DNA from: Actinomycetales bacterium
Lineage (GTDB): Bacteria > Actinomycetota > Actinomycetes > Actinomycetales > Quadrisphaeraceae
Direction: 5' to 3'
Assembly (NCBI GenBank): GCA_022701985.1
Contig: JAKONK010000068.1
Coordinates: forward strand, 1 to 64,000
DNA length: 64,000 nt
Shown: piece after piece, positions 34,600 through 43,190 of the stretch
Position numbering within the stretch: the first letter of the stretch is position 1
Layout: each line of letters opens with the position of its first letter
Position numbers and translations under genes: made by a program
Notes under the pieces: generated by a model
Databases searched by the model: none
Told to the model about the DNA's origin: nothing
What the model saw: the letters and a program-made list of their open reading frames with translations, nothing else

Positions 34600-35944
34600 C
34601 CACCTCGACCGCGCCGGGGGCCCGCCCCCCGGCGCCCCGCCCCAGGAGACGGAGCCCCGCGGTGGAGGTCGTCCTCCTCGCCGCCGCCTGCTGCGCGGCG
34701 CGGCCCTCGCGATGGCCCTCGTGCTGGTGCTCGGCGTCGCCGTCGCCCTGGCGGGCGGCCCGCGCCGCGCGGTGGACGCCGTGAGCGCCGACCCCGCCCT
34801 GGCCCAGTCCGACCAGACGATGCTCGAGGACCTCTGGCTCGGGTACCGCGACGACTTCCTCGAGGAGGGCACGCGCCGCACCGTCGACCCGGTCGACGGC
34901 GGCATCACCACCTCCGAGGGCCAGAGCTACACGATGATGCGGGCCGTCTGGAGCGACGACCAGCAGACCTTCGACGACAGCTGGCAGTGGGCCAAGGACA
35001 ACCTGCAGCGCCCCGACGGGCTGCTCTCGTGGCGCTTCGGGCCGCTCACCGACAGCCCCGACGGCGCCTACGGCATCCAGACCGACCGCGGCGGGCAGAA
35101 CACCGCCAGCGACGCCGACGTCGACGTGGCCTTCGCGCTGCTGATGGCGCACTCGCGGTGGAAGGACGACGCCTACCTGTACGACGCGCTGCCGCTGGTC
35201 AGCGCCATCTGGCAGGCCGAGGTCGTCGAGGTCGCCGGGCGCCCGGTGCTCGTGGCCAACGACCTGGAGCGCAACGACACCAGCTCGGTGCTCGTGAACC
35301 CCAGCTACTTCGCCCCGTACGCCTTCCGGGCCTTCGCCCACGTCGACCCCGAGCACGACTGGGACGGCCTGGTCGACAACACCTACACCGTCCTCGAGCA
35401 GCTCAGCACCGAGCAGGTCGGTGACGGACCGGAGGCCGCCGGCGTCGGGCTCGTGCCCGACTGGGTGCGCCTGGACCGCGAGACCGGGCAGGCCCTGCCC
35501 GCCGACCTCGCCGCCACCAGCGGCGGCTCCGGGACCGACTTCGGCTACGAGGGCCTGCGCCTGCCGTGGCGCCTGTCCCTGGACCACCTCTGGCACGGCG
35601 AGCCGCGAGCGCTGGCCCTCCTGCAGCAGCAGGCGCCGGTCCTCGCCGCCGCCCGGAACGACGCCGGCGAGCTGCCGGCGGTGTACCAGCGCGACGGCCA
35701 GCGAGCCGTCGACTACACCTCGGTCGCGATGGCCGGCGGTGCGATCGGCGCCCTGGACGCCGCCGACCCCCGCGCTGCTGACGAGGTCTACCGCACCCAG
35801 CTGCGCTCCCAGTACGACGCCGACCTGCGCCGCACCCCCGAGCGCCTCGGCTACTACGACGCCAACTGGCTGTGGTTCGGCACGGCCCTCCACCTCGGCG
35901 CGCTGCCGAACCTCAACTCGAGCCCCGGGAGCGACGTCCCATGA
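34589..35944 (+). CDS. GH8-family glycoside hydrolase (endoglucanase-like), membrane-anchored
   Basis: The protein has 451 residues from GTG 34589 with GGAGG 5 nt upstream; it overlaps the GT4 gene by 11 nt. An N-terminal membrane anchor (GAALAMALVLVLGVAVALAGG, about 37-57) places the enzyme outside. The GH8 catalytic acid segment TTSEGQSYTMMRAVW has Glu110, and the second acidic region NTASDADVDVAFALLMAH (about 172-189) holds the base Asp. The family includes BcsZ, the endoglucanase found in cellulose synthase operons. It directly precedes a cellulose-synthase-like gene (ATGA overlap), so it most likely trims or releases a beta-glucan made by that enzyme. Confidence 0.9.
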   Translation: MSVDHLDRAGGPPPGAPPQETEPRGGGRPPRRRLLRGAALAMALVLVLGVAVALAGGPRRAVDAVSADPALAQSDQTMLEDLWLGYRDDFLEEGTRRTVDPVDGGITTSEGQSYTMMRAVWSDDQQTFDDSWQWAKDNLQRPDGLLSWRFGPLTDSPDGAYGIQTDRGGQNTASDADVDVAFALLMAHSRWKDDAYLYDALPLVSAIWQAEVVEVAGRPVLVANDLERNDTSSVLVNPSYFAPYAFRAFAHVDPEHDWDGLVDNTYTVLEQLSTEQVGDGPEAAGVGLVPDWVRLDRETGQALPADLAATSGGSGTDFGYEGLRLPWRLSLDHLWHGEPRALALLQQQAPVLAAARNDAGELPAVYQRDGQRAVDYTSVAMAGGAIGALDAADPRAADEVYRTQLRSQYDADLRRTPERLGYYDANWLWFGTALHLGALPNLNSSPGSDVP

Positions 35945-37635
35945 GCCAGACCACCTCCGCCCGGCCCGCCGGGCCGCCGGTGCCCTCCGGGCAGCAGCCT
36001 GCCGCGCAGCACGTCCCCGACGAGTCGTTCCTCACGCCGGTGCCCAGCCGCGCGCTGCTGGTCGGCAGCTTCGTGCTCGCCCTCGCCTACGTGGCGATGA
36101 TCTGCTTCGCCTTCCAGCGCGGCAACGCCCTCCTGTTCTGGCTGCTCGTGGTCACCGAGGTCTTCCACCTCGCCCAGCTGGCCGGGTACTGCCACACGGT
36201 GTGGGGCCGCGACCGCGCGCGCCCCTTCGCCGCGGGCTTCGCGGGCGGCGTCGACGTCTTCATCACCGTCTGCGGCGAGCCCGTGGAGGTGGTCCGCGAG
36301 ACCGCCCTCGCGGCGATGGCCATGCGCTACCCCGGGCCGGTGCGCATCGCGCTGCTGAACGACGGGCTCGTGGCCAAGAAGGCCGACTGGCGCGACGTCG
36401 AGGTGCTGGCCGCCGAGCTCGGGATCGAGTGCTTCACCCGCACCACCCCCGGCGGCGCCAAGGCCGGCAACATCAACCACGCGCTGCGCCGCACCGAGAA
36501 CCCCTTCGTCGTCGTCTTCGACGCCGACCACGTGCCCCACGACGACTTCCTGCTGCACGTCATGGGCTACTTCACCGACGAGAAGACCGGTTTCGTGCAG
36601 ACGCCGCAGTACTACAAGAACTTCGACGAGAACCGCGTGACGCGGACCTCGTGGCAGCAGCAGACGCTCTTCTTCGGGCCGATCATGAGCGGCAAGTCGC
36701 GCCTCGACTCCGCCTTCCTGTGCGGCACGAACATGGCGATCCGGCGCACGGCCCTGGAGCAGGTCGGCGGCATGTGCGAGGAGAACATCGCCGAGGACTT
36801 CCTCACGTCGCTCTTCCTCCACGAGAAGGGCTGGCGCAGCGTCTACGTGCCCAAGGTGCTGGCGCAGGGCCTGGCTCCCGACGACTTCCTGAACTACTAC
36901 AAGCAGCAGTTCCGCTGGACCCGCGGCAGCCTCGAGGTGATCTTCAAGTACAACCCGCTGCTGCGCCGGGGCCTGACGCTCTCGCAGAAGGTCCAGTACC
37001 TGACCTCGGCCAGCTACTACCTGTCCGGCGCGGTGGTGCTGGCGGGGGCCGTGCTGCCGATCATCTTCCTGCTCACCGGCCAGACCCCGATCGTCACCTC
37101 GACGATGGTGCTGGCGCTGGTCTTCGTGCCCTACCTGTGGCTGAACCTGGCGGTGCTCCAGCGCACCAGCAACGCCTCCTACAGCTTCCAGGCGATCGCG
37201 TTCTCGCTGTCGGCGTGGTGGCTGCAGCTGTCGGCCCTCGCCGCGGTGCTGCTGCAGCGCAAGACCAGCTTCGTGGTCACCAGCAAGGCCGTGGGCGCGG
37301 GCGGGCAGCCGAACTTCCTGCGGCTCGTGGTCCCGCAGCTGGTCTACATCGGCGTCGCCCTCGCGGCGCTCGCCGTCGGCCTGGCCCGCGAGGGCGTGTC
37401 GGCCTCGCTGATGGCCAACACCGCGTGGCTGTCGGTGCACGTCGCCATCTCCCTGCCCTTCATCGCCGCCGCGGCCCCGCGCCGCGCCCGGCCGGCTGCC
37501 GGGGCCTCCGACGGCGCCGGCAGCACGGTGTTCGACCTGCGCGAGCGCGACCTGCGCGACCAGCCCTCCGGCGCCGGCGCGTCGGCCGGCGCCACCGCCA
37601 CCGCGCCCGCCCTGGCCGGGGAGGAGACCCGATGA
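35941..37635 (+). CDS. Cellulose-synthase-like processive family 2 glycosyltransferase
   Basis: The protein has 564 residues from ATG 35941 (ATGA overlap with GH8). Two N-terminal membrane helices (about 40-85) precede the GT-A core, which carries the D,D,D,QxxRW signature: VFITVCGEPVEVV, GGAKAGNINHAL, VVFDADHVP (about 190-198), ENIAEDFLTSLFLHEKGW (about 281-298) and YKQQFRWTRG (QxxRW near 321-325). Further helices and a FVVTSK segment follow. A PilZ domain is absent, so direct c-di-GMP activation as in BcsA is not expected. No BcsB-like subunit is encoded nearby. It probably makes and extrudes a beta-linked glucan. Confidence 0.92.
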   Translation: MSQTTSARPAGPPVPSGQQPAAQHVPDESFLTPVPSRALLVGSFVLALAYVAMICFAFQRGNALLFWLLVVTEVFHLAQLAGYCHTVWGRDRARPFAAGFAGGVDVFITVCGEPVEVVRETALAAMAMRYPGPVRIALLNDGLVAKKADWRDVEVLAAELGIECFTRTTPGGAKAGNINHALRRTENPFVVVFDADHVPHDDFLLHVMGYFTDEKTGFVQTPQYYKNFDENRVTRTSWQQQTLFFGPIMSGKSRLDSAFLCGTNMAIRRTALEQVGGMCEENIAEDFLTSLFLHEKGWRSVYVPKVLAQGLAPDDFLNYYKQQFRWTRGSLEVIFKYNPLLRRGLTLSQKVQYLTSASYYLSGAVVLAGAVLPIIFLLTGQTPIVTSTMVLALVFVPYLWLNLAVLQRTSNASYSFQAIAFSLSAWWLQLSALAAVLLQRKTSFVVTSKAVGAGGQPNFLRLVVPQLVYIGVALAALAVGLAREGVSASLMANTAWLSVHVAISLPFIAAAAPRRARPAAGASDGAGSTVFDLRERDLRDQPSGAGASAGATATAPALAGEETR

Positions 37636-39299
37636 GCACCGCCCTGGACGACCGCACCCTCGCTCCGGGCGAGCAGCCCGGCGCACCGGCAGCCCGCGGC
37701 GCGCGCGCGGCGGGCCCCGCGGGCCGCCTCCCCGCCCTGCGCCGCTCGGCCGGGCGCGCGTGGGACGGGGTCGAGGCCTTCGCCGCGCGGCACCGCCTCG
37801 CCGTCGTCGCCGCTGTGCAGCTGGTCTGCGCCGCTGCGGTCCTGGCCCTGTCGCGGCTGTACTTCGTCGGGCTGAGCATGCGCCTCGACGAGGCCCAGAG
37901 CCTCGGCCAGACCGACCACCGCTACTCCGAGGTGCTCGTCACCGTCGCCCAGGACGTGCACGTCCCGGGCTACCACCTGCTCCTGCGCACCTGGCGGCTG
38001 CTGTACGGGACGGACCTGGAGACCGCGCGGGCCCTGTCGCTCCTCTTCTTCCTGGCGGCCATCCCCCTGCTGTACCTGGTGGCGCGCAAGGCGCTGGACA
38101 CGCGGTGGTCGCTGTTCGCCGTCGTCGTCTTCAGCCTGTCGCCGTTCATGAACTGGTACGGCAACGAGGCGCGGATGTACACGATGCTGGTGCTGGTCAC
38201 CCTGGCCAGCCAGCTGTTCTTCCTCAAGGTGCTCGACCCGGCCGCCACCGGTCGGTGGGCCCCCTGGGCCGCGTACGCCGCCACCGCCGTGGTCGGCGCC
38301 TACACGCACTACTTCTTCCTGTTCGTGCTCTTCGCGCAGGGCGCGTTCTTCCTCGCCTCCCGGGTGGGGCGGAGCTGGCGCGGGGTGGGCCGGATGGCCG
38401 CCACCGCCGTGCTCGTCTGCCTGGCGCTGGTCCCGTGGCTGCTGTACTTCACCGCCAGCGGCGCGGCCTCCGACACCCGGCCCCAGCTGCCGTCGCCGTC
38501 GTCGGTCGACTTCTCCAACGTCTACTCCCAGTTCCTCTTCGGGTTCCAGAGCGACGCCGCCAACACCATGCTCGTGGCCGCCTGGCCCCTGCTGGCCCTC
38601 GCGGGCCTGGCCAGCGTCCGGGTGGGGGTGCGCATGTCGCGCGCCACGGCCTACCTGCTGGTGGCGGCGTTCGGGCCGGTGCTGCTGGCTTTCGCCGTCA
38701 GCCACCTCGTCACGCCGTTCTTCCTGTCCCGCTACATGATCGCGGCGCTGCCGGCGCTGCTCGTCGTGGTCGCGGCGTTCCTGCGGATGCTGTCGCGGCG
38801 CGTCGGCGTGGTGCTCGCGGCGGTGCTGCTGGTCGCGACGGTGGTGGGCACCGGGGTGCAGGCCACCTCGTCGGCCACCCCCGTCAAGGAGGACTACCGC
38901 GGTGCGGCCGAGCTGCTGGAGGCGAAGGTGACGCCGTCCGACCTCGTGGTGGTCAGCTCGCCGTTCACCATCTGGCCGTTCGAGCGGTACTACGACGGCG
39001 ACGCGCGCGTGGTGACCCTGCCCGAGTGGGACCGCCGCCAGGAGGGCGGCCTGCCCGCCTTCGACGAGGCCGCGCTGCCCGCCCAGGTCGACGAGCTCGT
39101 CGCCGGCCACCAGCGGGTGTACCTGCTGCTCAGCTACGACCAGGGCTACGAGGACGCGGTGGAGCAGTACTTCCGCAGCCAGTACCAGCAGGTCTACGCC
39201 CAGGAGGTCTCCCCGGGGATGCAGCTGGTGGGCTTCCGCACGGGGTACAGCCAGAACAGCCCCGTCGAGGACCAGCAGCGCACTGCACCCCGCCGCTGA
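37632..39299 (+). CDS. Polytopic GT-C (GT39/PMT-like) glycosyltransferase
   Basis: The protein has 555 residues from ATG 37632 (ATGA overlap). After a 50-residue Ala/Arg-rich cytoplasmic tail come about ten to eleven membrane helices. The first external loop carries the GT-C acid motif in SMRLDEAQSLGQ (Asp/Glu about 84-85), followed by VPGYHLLLRTWRLLYG and FMNWYGNEARMYTM, the ArnT/DUF2029-like pattern. A soluble C-terminal part of about 110 residues ends the protein. Such enzymes use polyprenyl-phosphate sugars, which the GtrA/ALG5-like pair in this operon would supply. Its acceptor may be the polymer made by the upstream synthase. Confidence 0.87.
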   Translation: MSTALDDRTLAPGEQPGAPAARGARAAGPAGRLPALRRSAGRAWDGVEAFAARHRLAVVAAVQLVCAAAVLALSRLYFVGLSMRLDEAQSLGQTDHRYSEVLVTVAQDVHVPGYHLLLRTWRLLYGTDLETARALSLLFFLAAIPLLYLVARKALDTRWSLFAVVVFSLSPFMNWYGNEARMYTMLVLVTLASQLFFLKVLDPAATGRWAPWAAYAATAVVGAYTHYFFLFVLFAQGAFFLASRVGRSWRGVGRMAATAVLVCLALVPWLLYFTASGAASDTRPQLPSPSSVDFSNVYSQFLFGFQSDAANTMLVAAWPLLALAGLASVRVGVRMSRATAYLLVAAFGPVLLAFAVSHLVTPFFLSRYMIAALPALLVVVAAFLRMLSRRVGVVLAAVLLVATVVGTGVQATSSATPVKEDYRGAAELLEAKVTPSDLVVVSSPFTIWPFERYYDGDARVVTLPEWDRRQEGGLPAFDEAALPAQVDELVAGHQRVYLLLSYDQGYEDAVEQYFRSQYQQVYAQEVSPGMQLVGFRTGYSQNSPVEDQQRTAPRR

Positions 39300-39336
39300 C
39301 CCTCCGCTGACCCGCCGAGGGGCACCTCGGGGCGGG
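39297..39336 (+). terminator. Double stop and hairpin at the end of the polysaccharide operon
   Basis: TGA occurs at 39297 (the real stop) and again 11 nt later at 39308. A hairpin follows: CCCGCCGAGG (39311-39320) pairs with CCTCGG..GGCGGG (39325-39336) with a 2-nt bulge and a 4-nt loop. It probably ends the long transcript; the second GtrA gene starts 70 bp further on. Confidence 0.5.
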
Positions 39337-39406
39337 CTCGCCGAAACCCCTCCCGGCGGCGTCACCGGACCACATACTGGCCGCAGGTGACGTCCCGGGA
39401 GGGATC

Positions 39407-39994
39407 ATGACGACGCAGCGCGCCGTGGCGCTGGGAGTGCTCCGCGACCCGCGGGTCCGCTTCCTCGTGGTGGGTCTCGCCTCGACGGCCGTGCACCTGG
39501 CCGTGCTGTCGGCGGCGGTGCACCTGGTGGTGGCCGAGGCCGCCAACGCCGTCGCCTTCGGCGTGGCCGTGCAGGCCAACTTCGCCGCGAGCTACTGGTG
39601 GACGTGGTCCAGCAGGCGGGCCCCGGGCCGCGAGAGCGCGCGCCGGCTGCTGCGCGCGTGGGCGCTGTTCCACGGGTCGGCCCTGGTGGCCTTCGGGGTC
39701 AACTCCGCCTGCTTCTGGGGCGCCCACCGCCTGCTCGACGCGCCGCCGCTGGTGAGCGCGCTGCTGGCGACCGCCGTCAGCTGCCTGGTGTCCTTCGTCG
39801 TCAGCAGCCGCCTCGTGTTCGCCCGCCGCGAGGTCCTCGTGCTGCCGGAGGCTCCGCTGGTGGCCTTCGCGCCCACCGCCAGCACCGCGCCCGCCGAGGG
39901 GCCGGTCGTCGCGGTGCTGGCCGTGGTGCTGCCGGCCCAGCGCACCCCCGTCGGTCGCGAGGCGTCCGCGGTGCCGCTGCTCGCCGCCCTCTGA
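39407..39994 (+). CDS. GtrA-family protein, copy 2
   Basis: The protein has 195 residues from ATG 39407, with GGGAGGGATC directly upstream. It is clearly paralogous to the GtrA protein at 31602: RFLVVGLASTAVHLAVL, NFAASYWWTWSSRRAPGRESARRLL, FHGSALVAFGVNSACFWGAHRLLDAPPLVSAL in outline and SFVVSSRLVFARRE align block by block. A 55-residue Ala/Pro/Val-rich tail differs. The four-helix membrane core is complete. The two copies bracket the sugar polymer genes, so this may be a second flippase with another lipid-sugar substrate. It has its own ribosome site and follows a hairpin, so it may be transcribed alone. Confidence 0.87.
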   Translation: MTTQRAVALGVLRDPRVRFLVVGLASTAVHLAVLSAAVHLVVAEAANAVAFGVAVQANFAASYWWTWSSRRAPGRESARRLLRAWALFHGSALVAFGVNSACFWGAHRLLDAPPLVSALLATAVSCLVSFVVSSRLVFARREVLVLPEAPLVAFAPTASTAPAEGPVVAVLAVVLPAQRTPVGREASAVPLLAAL

Positions 39995-40007
39995 GACGGG
40001 GCAGCGG

Positions 40008-40778
40008 TCAGCTGGCCTCGTCGCGCAGGTCGACGACGTCGGGCGCCGTGCCGCACTGCGCCTGCGGCGAGAGCAGCCCCAGCTGCTCGGCCAGGACGCG
40101 CAGGTCGACCTTGGTGCCCACGGCCACCCCGCGCACCGCGAGCTTGGCCCGCATGCGCTTGAGGTACTCCTTGGCCGTGCCGACGGTGATGCCCATCCGG
40201 CGGGCCACCGACTTCGCGGGCAGGTCGGCGCCGTAGAGGCGCAGCACCTCGCGCTCCTGCCGCGACAGCAGGGAGCGCACCTCGCGCACCTGGGCGCCCG
40301 CCTCCGCGGCGCCGGGGGAGACCCACGGGGTCCCGGCCCCCGCGGCGGCGACCGCCCGTCGGACCTCCGAGACGGGCTCCCAGGCGCCGACGGAGCACAG
40401 CGCGCCGTCGGCGAGCGCCTCCTCGGCCAGGCCGACCTGCCCCTGCCCCACGAGCAGCACGAGGCGGTGCTGCCGGGCCAGGCGCGTGAGCTCGGCCGCG
40501 GCGGGGGAGCACCCCGGGCAGGTCAGGTCGGCCAGCACCACCGAGCGCGCAGGCAGCGCCCCGCCACCGACGACCACGTCCGCGCTCCCGAAGACCGAGG
40601 ACAGGCCGACCGCGGTCAGGGGGTGACCGCCCACCAGGCCCAGCGCCGGGGCCGTGCGCTCCTGCGCGCGGGCGTCTGCGGGGTCGTCCCGCTTCAGCCG
40701 GTCCACCGCGCCTCGGGGGGCCCCACCGCCCCCGTCGCCGTTACCCCCGCTGCCACCGACCTCGTGCTCCACCAGCAC
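40008..40778 (-). CDS. Atypical NarL-type response regulator with altered receiver
   Basis: The protein has up to 256 residues from GTG 40778; the first 40 residues are Gly/Arg-rich and an internal GTG (VDRLKRDD) may be the true start. The C-terminal LuxR-type HTH (LSRQEREVLRLYGADLPAKSVARRMGITVGTAKEYLKRMRAKL in outline) is strikingly like that of the regulator at 26315. The receiver is changed: the acidic pair DDHP of the paralogue is GGHP here, while a Asp in VVLADLTCPG sits where the phosphoacceptor should be. Without the acidic pair, metal binding and normal phosphorylation are doubtful. No kinase gene is adjacent. It is divergent from the duplicated unknown protein at 40973, a possible target. 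Confidence 0.82.
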   Translation of the reverse strand: MLVEHEVGGSGGNGDGGGGAPRGAVDRLKRDDPADARAQERTAPALGLVGGHPLTAVGLSSVFGSADVVVGGGALPARSVVLADLTCPGCSPAAAELTRLARQHRLVLLVGQGQVGLAEEALADGALCSVGAWEPVSEVRRAVAAAGAGTPWVSPGAAEAGAQVREVRSLLSRQEREVLRLYGADLPAKSVARRMGITVGTAKEYLKRMRAKLAVRGVAVGTKVDLRVLAEQLGLLSPQAQCGTAPDVVDLRDEAS

Positions 40779-40972
40779 CGTGCCACCCCCCGTGCGAGCC
40801 CGGACCTCGCCGGGCAGGTCGACAGGGTGTTCGGGAGGGGGGTCCCGGGGCCAGCCGAGCGGGGGACTTCCACGAGCGCTCGAGGAGGTCGAGGGCGCTC
40901 GCGGGGCCCCGTGGTCACCGTTCGGTCACGAACCCTGACGCTGCGGCAGCCTTCGGGGCAGAGTCATGGGCA

Positions 40973-42715
40973 GTGGATGACGAGATGACCGGTGGTGCGT
41001 CGGGCGATGACGCCCCCGCGGGGGCCCGGCGCGGCCTCGAGGCCGTGCTCGTCCGCCTCGTCGACCCCGCGACCTCCACCCGGCGCACCGCGGCGGCGCG
41101 CACGCGGCTGGCGAACGACCCCACCACCCGGGCCCTGCTCGAGGCGGGCGTGGCCGTGCTGATGGAGGAGATCGGCGGCGCGGGCGAGGTCTCCACCGCC
41201 GAGCACGGCACCGCCGGCCTGCCGCCGGCCCGGTTCCTGGAGGTGCTGTCGGCCCGCAGGGTCGCGGCCGCGGCCACGGCCGTCGGGCCGCTGCGCGTGA
41301 CGGCGTGGCACCTGCGCGACCGGTGGGCCCGCTCGTCGGACTTCGTCGACGACCTGCTCGCCTACGCCCTCTGGCCGCAGCACTGGCTCACGACCTACGC
41401 GACGCGCCTGCGCGACCTGCGTCCGCCCACCGGCCCCGCCGACCTCCCGCGCGTGTTCGCCGCCGTGGCCGACGCCACCCTGGTGGTCAGCTCCCTGCCC
41501 ATCTCCAGCCGCCTGGAGGTGCTGGCGTCCGCGCTCGGGCCCGTGCGGCCGGGCCTGCGGGCGGCCCGCGCCCGCGCCCAGGCCCGGCTCAACGCCACCT
41601 GGGCCACCGCGTGGACCGACCTCTTCCGCGCCGCGGGGTACCGGCCGCGCTCGCAGCGCCACCTGCTCGACGGCGTCCGCGCGGCCGCGGCGCTCGCCGA
41701 GGGCGCCAACCTGCGGCTGCTGGCCCTGGGAGACGACCCCGAGCGCCGCGAGGAGGCGGTGCGGCTCCTGGTGGCCGGGGGGACGGCGCTGGCGCGGGCC
41801 TGCCTCGAGCCCGTGGGGGCTCACGGCGGCTCCGGCGGCTCCGGCAGCCCCGCAGGGGGGCCTCCCGGCGGTGCCTTCGGCCGGTGGCCGGTGTGGACGG
41901 CGGACGCCGACGGCGACCTCTCCGCCGTCCTCACGCGGCTGACCGACCCGTTCTCCGGCGCCCGCCGCACGACCGCCGCGCGCGAGCGCCTCGCCCGCGA
42001 CGGCATCACCCGCCAGCTGCTGCTGGGTGGCCTGGAGGTGCTGGCGGAGGAGTTCGGCACCACCCGGCCCCGGCCGGGGGGAGGGCGCGCCGAGCCGCCG
42101 GGGCCGTCGCGCTTCTTCGACGTGCTGTCGGTGGCCCGCGTCGTGGAGGTCGCGCGCGCTGCCGGCGGGGCGGGGGCGAGCGCCACGAGCGCCCGCCTGC
42201 GCGACCGCTGGCCCGAGCGCGAGCACTTCGTCGACGACGTGGTGGCGTTCGCCGTCCGCGACGCCTCGCTGGTGGTCGCCTCCGTCCCCGATCAGCGCCC
42301 GCGCACCGGCGAGGAGTTCCGCATCGCGACGCGGAACTCCGCGGAGGCCGCCTTCACCAGCCTCGACCGCAGCGCCGGGCTGCGCCTCAGGCTGCTGCTG
42401 ACCACCCTGGCGCAGGCGCGCCCGGTGGTGGCCGCGCGGCTGCGCAGGGCCTACGCGCACGAGGACGCCGTCGTGGCCGCCCAGATGGACGCGGTGGCGG
42501 CCGCCACGGGGGCCCGGCTGCGTGACGACGTCGACCTGACCGACCTCTGCCGCGCGATCGGGGCCCTCGGGGAGGGGGCGGCGATGCGCGTGCTGGCCAC
42601 GGGGGACGACGGCCGCGGCGACCCGGGCGCCTCCGGGGAGTCGCTGGCGCTGCGGGCCGCCACCTGGCTCTACTGGGGCGCGATGGCGGAGCCGCCACGT
42701 CCGGGCAGCCCATGA
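40973..42715 (+). CDS. Internally duplicated helical protein, function unknown
   Basis: The protein has 580 residues from GTG 40973. It consists of two homologous halves of about 270 residues joined by a Gly/Ser/Pro linker near 285-300. Matching blocks include VLVRLVDPATSTRRTAAARTRL with VLTRLTDPFSGARRTTAARERL, ARFLEVLSARRV with SRFFDVLSVARV, and LRDRWARSSDFVDDLLAYA with LRDRWPEREHFVDDVVAFA. All the segments look helical. Each half opens with a pattern reminiscent of a TetR-type DNA-binding region followed by a ligand-type helical bundle, but I cannot claim that family. There is no membrane segment or signal. It faces the atypical response regulator across a 194-bp gap. Confidence 0.75.
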   Translation: MDDEMTGGASGDDAPAGARRGLEAVLVRLVDPATSTRRTAAARTRLANDPTTRALLEAGVAVLMEEIGGAGEVSTAEHGTAGLPPARFLEVLSARRVAAAATAVGPLRVTAWHLRDRWARSSDFVDDLLAYALWPQHWLTTYATRLRDLRPPTGPADLPRVFAAVADATLVVSSLPISSRLEVLASALGPVRPGLRAARARAQARLNATWATAWTDLFRAAGYRPRSQRHLLDGVRAAAALAEGANLRLLALGDDPERREEAVRLLVAGGTALARACLEPVGAHGGSGGSGSPAGGPPGGAFGRWPVWTADADGDLSAVLTRLTDPFSGARRTTAARERLARDGITRQLLLGGLEVLAEEFGTTRPRPGGGRAEPPGPSRFFDVLSVARVVEVARAAGGAGASATSARLRDRWPEREHFVDDVVAFAVRDASLVVASVPDQRPRTGEEFRIATRNSAEAAFTSLDRSAGLRLRLLLTTLAQARPVVAARLRRAYAHEDAVVAAQMDAVAAATGARLRDDVDLTDLCRAIGALGEGAAMRVLATGDDGRGDPGASGESLALRAATWLYWGAMAEPPRPGSP

Positions 42716-42732
42716 CCACGGTGCGTGACTGC

Positions 42733-42770
42733 CGAAGGGGAGCCCCCCCGAAGGGGGCGCGGATGGCTCC
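42733..42770. terminator. Nested hairpin after the duplicated protein gene
   Basis: GGGGAGCC pairs with GGCTCCCC as the outer stem, and an inner CCCCC-GAAG-GGGGG stem lies within it, all within about 20-60 nt of the stop at 42715. It is GC-rich and lacks a T tract but would make a strong structure. Position limits are approximate. Confidence 0.55.
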
Positions 42771-42848
42771 CCGTGACCGCCGGTAGGTGCCACGATCAGG
42801 GGTGATGGCCGTCCAGAAGCGGGGGGCCGCCCGTTCTGAGGACCGCGC

Positions 42849-43037
42849 GTGACCCCCACCGACGACCGCCGCCGCCGCCTGCCCGGAGGCATCGCCGATG
42901 CCGCCCGCCGCGCCCGAGACGCCCGCTGGGCCGCCGAGGCCGAGGAGCGGGCCGCTGCCGCCGCTGCCGCGGGGGCGCCCGCTCCGGCCGCTCCGGCCGT
43001 GGCGGCCCCCGACGAGCCGCCGACGCCGGCGGACTGA
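42849..43037 (+). CDS. Small Ala-rich protein of unknown function
   Basis: The product has 62 residues from GTG 42849, with TGAGGA about 6 nt upstream. The first half is basic (TPTDDRRRRLPGGIADAARRARDARW), and the second half is a run of Ala and Pro ending DEPPTPAD. It looks helical then disordered. No domain is recognised. It lies between a hairpin and the secretion-like operon. In DNA of this composition a short Ala-rich frame can occur by chance, so the call rests mainly on the ribosome site. Confidence 0.45.
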   Translation: MTPTDDRRRRLPGGIADAARRARDARWAAEAEERAAAAAAAGAPAPAAPAVAAPDEPPTPAD

Positions 43038-43128
43038 CCCGCAGCCGGCTCCACCGCCGGCCCCGCCGTCGCTCGTCCGGGGCGCTGCAGCGCGCTGCGC
43101 CCGGACGACACCTCCCCTCCGAGGGACC

Positions 43129-43161
43129 CATCTGGTACACATGTGACAGATGGTGCAGATG
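43129..43161. promoter_or_regulatory. CATCTG/CAGATG repeat cluster upstream of the secretion-like operon
   Basis: CATCTG (43129-43134) is inverted relative to CAGATG (43147-43152), and a second CAGATG follows directly at 43156-43161. The stretch is notably A/T-rich for this genome (ggtacacatgtgacagatgg). It lies 30-60 bp before the first start codon of the operon and could hold the promoter and a regulator site. Confidence 0.5.
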
Positions 43162-43190
43162 TGATCTTCTGCGCCCGGAGGAGGATCCTG

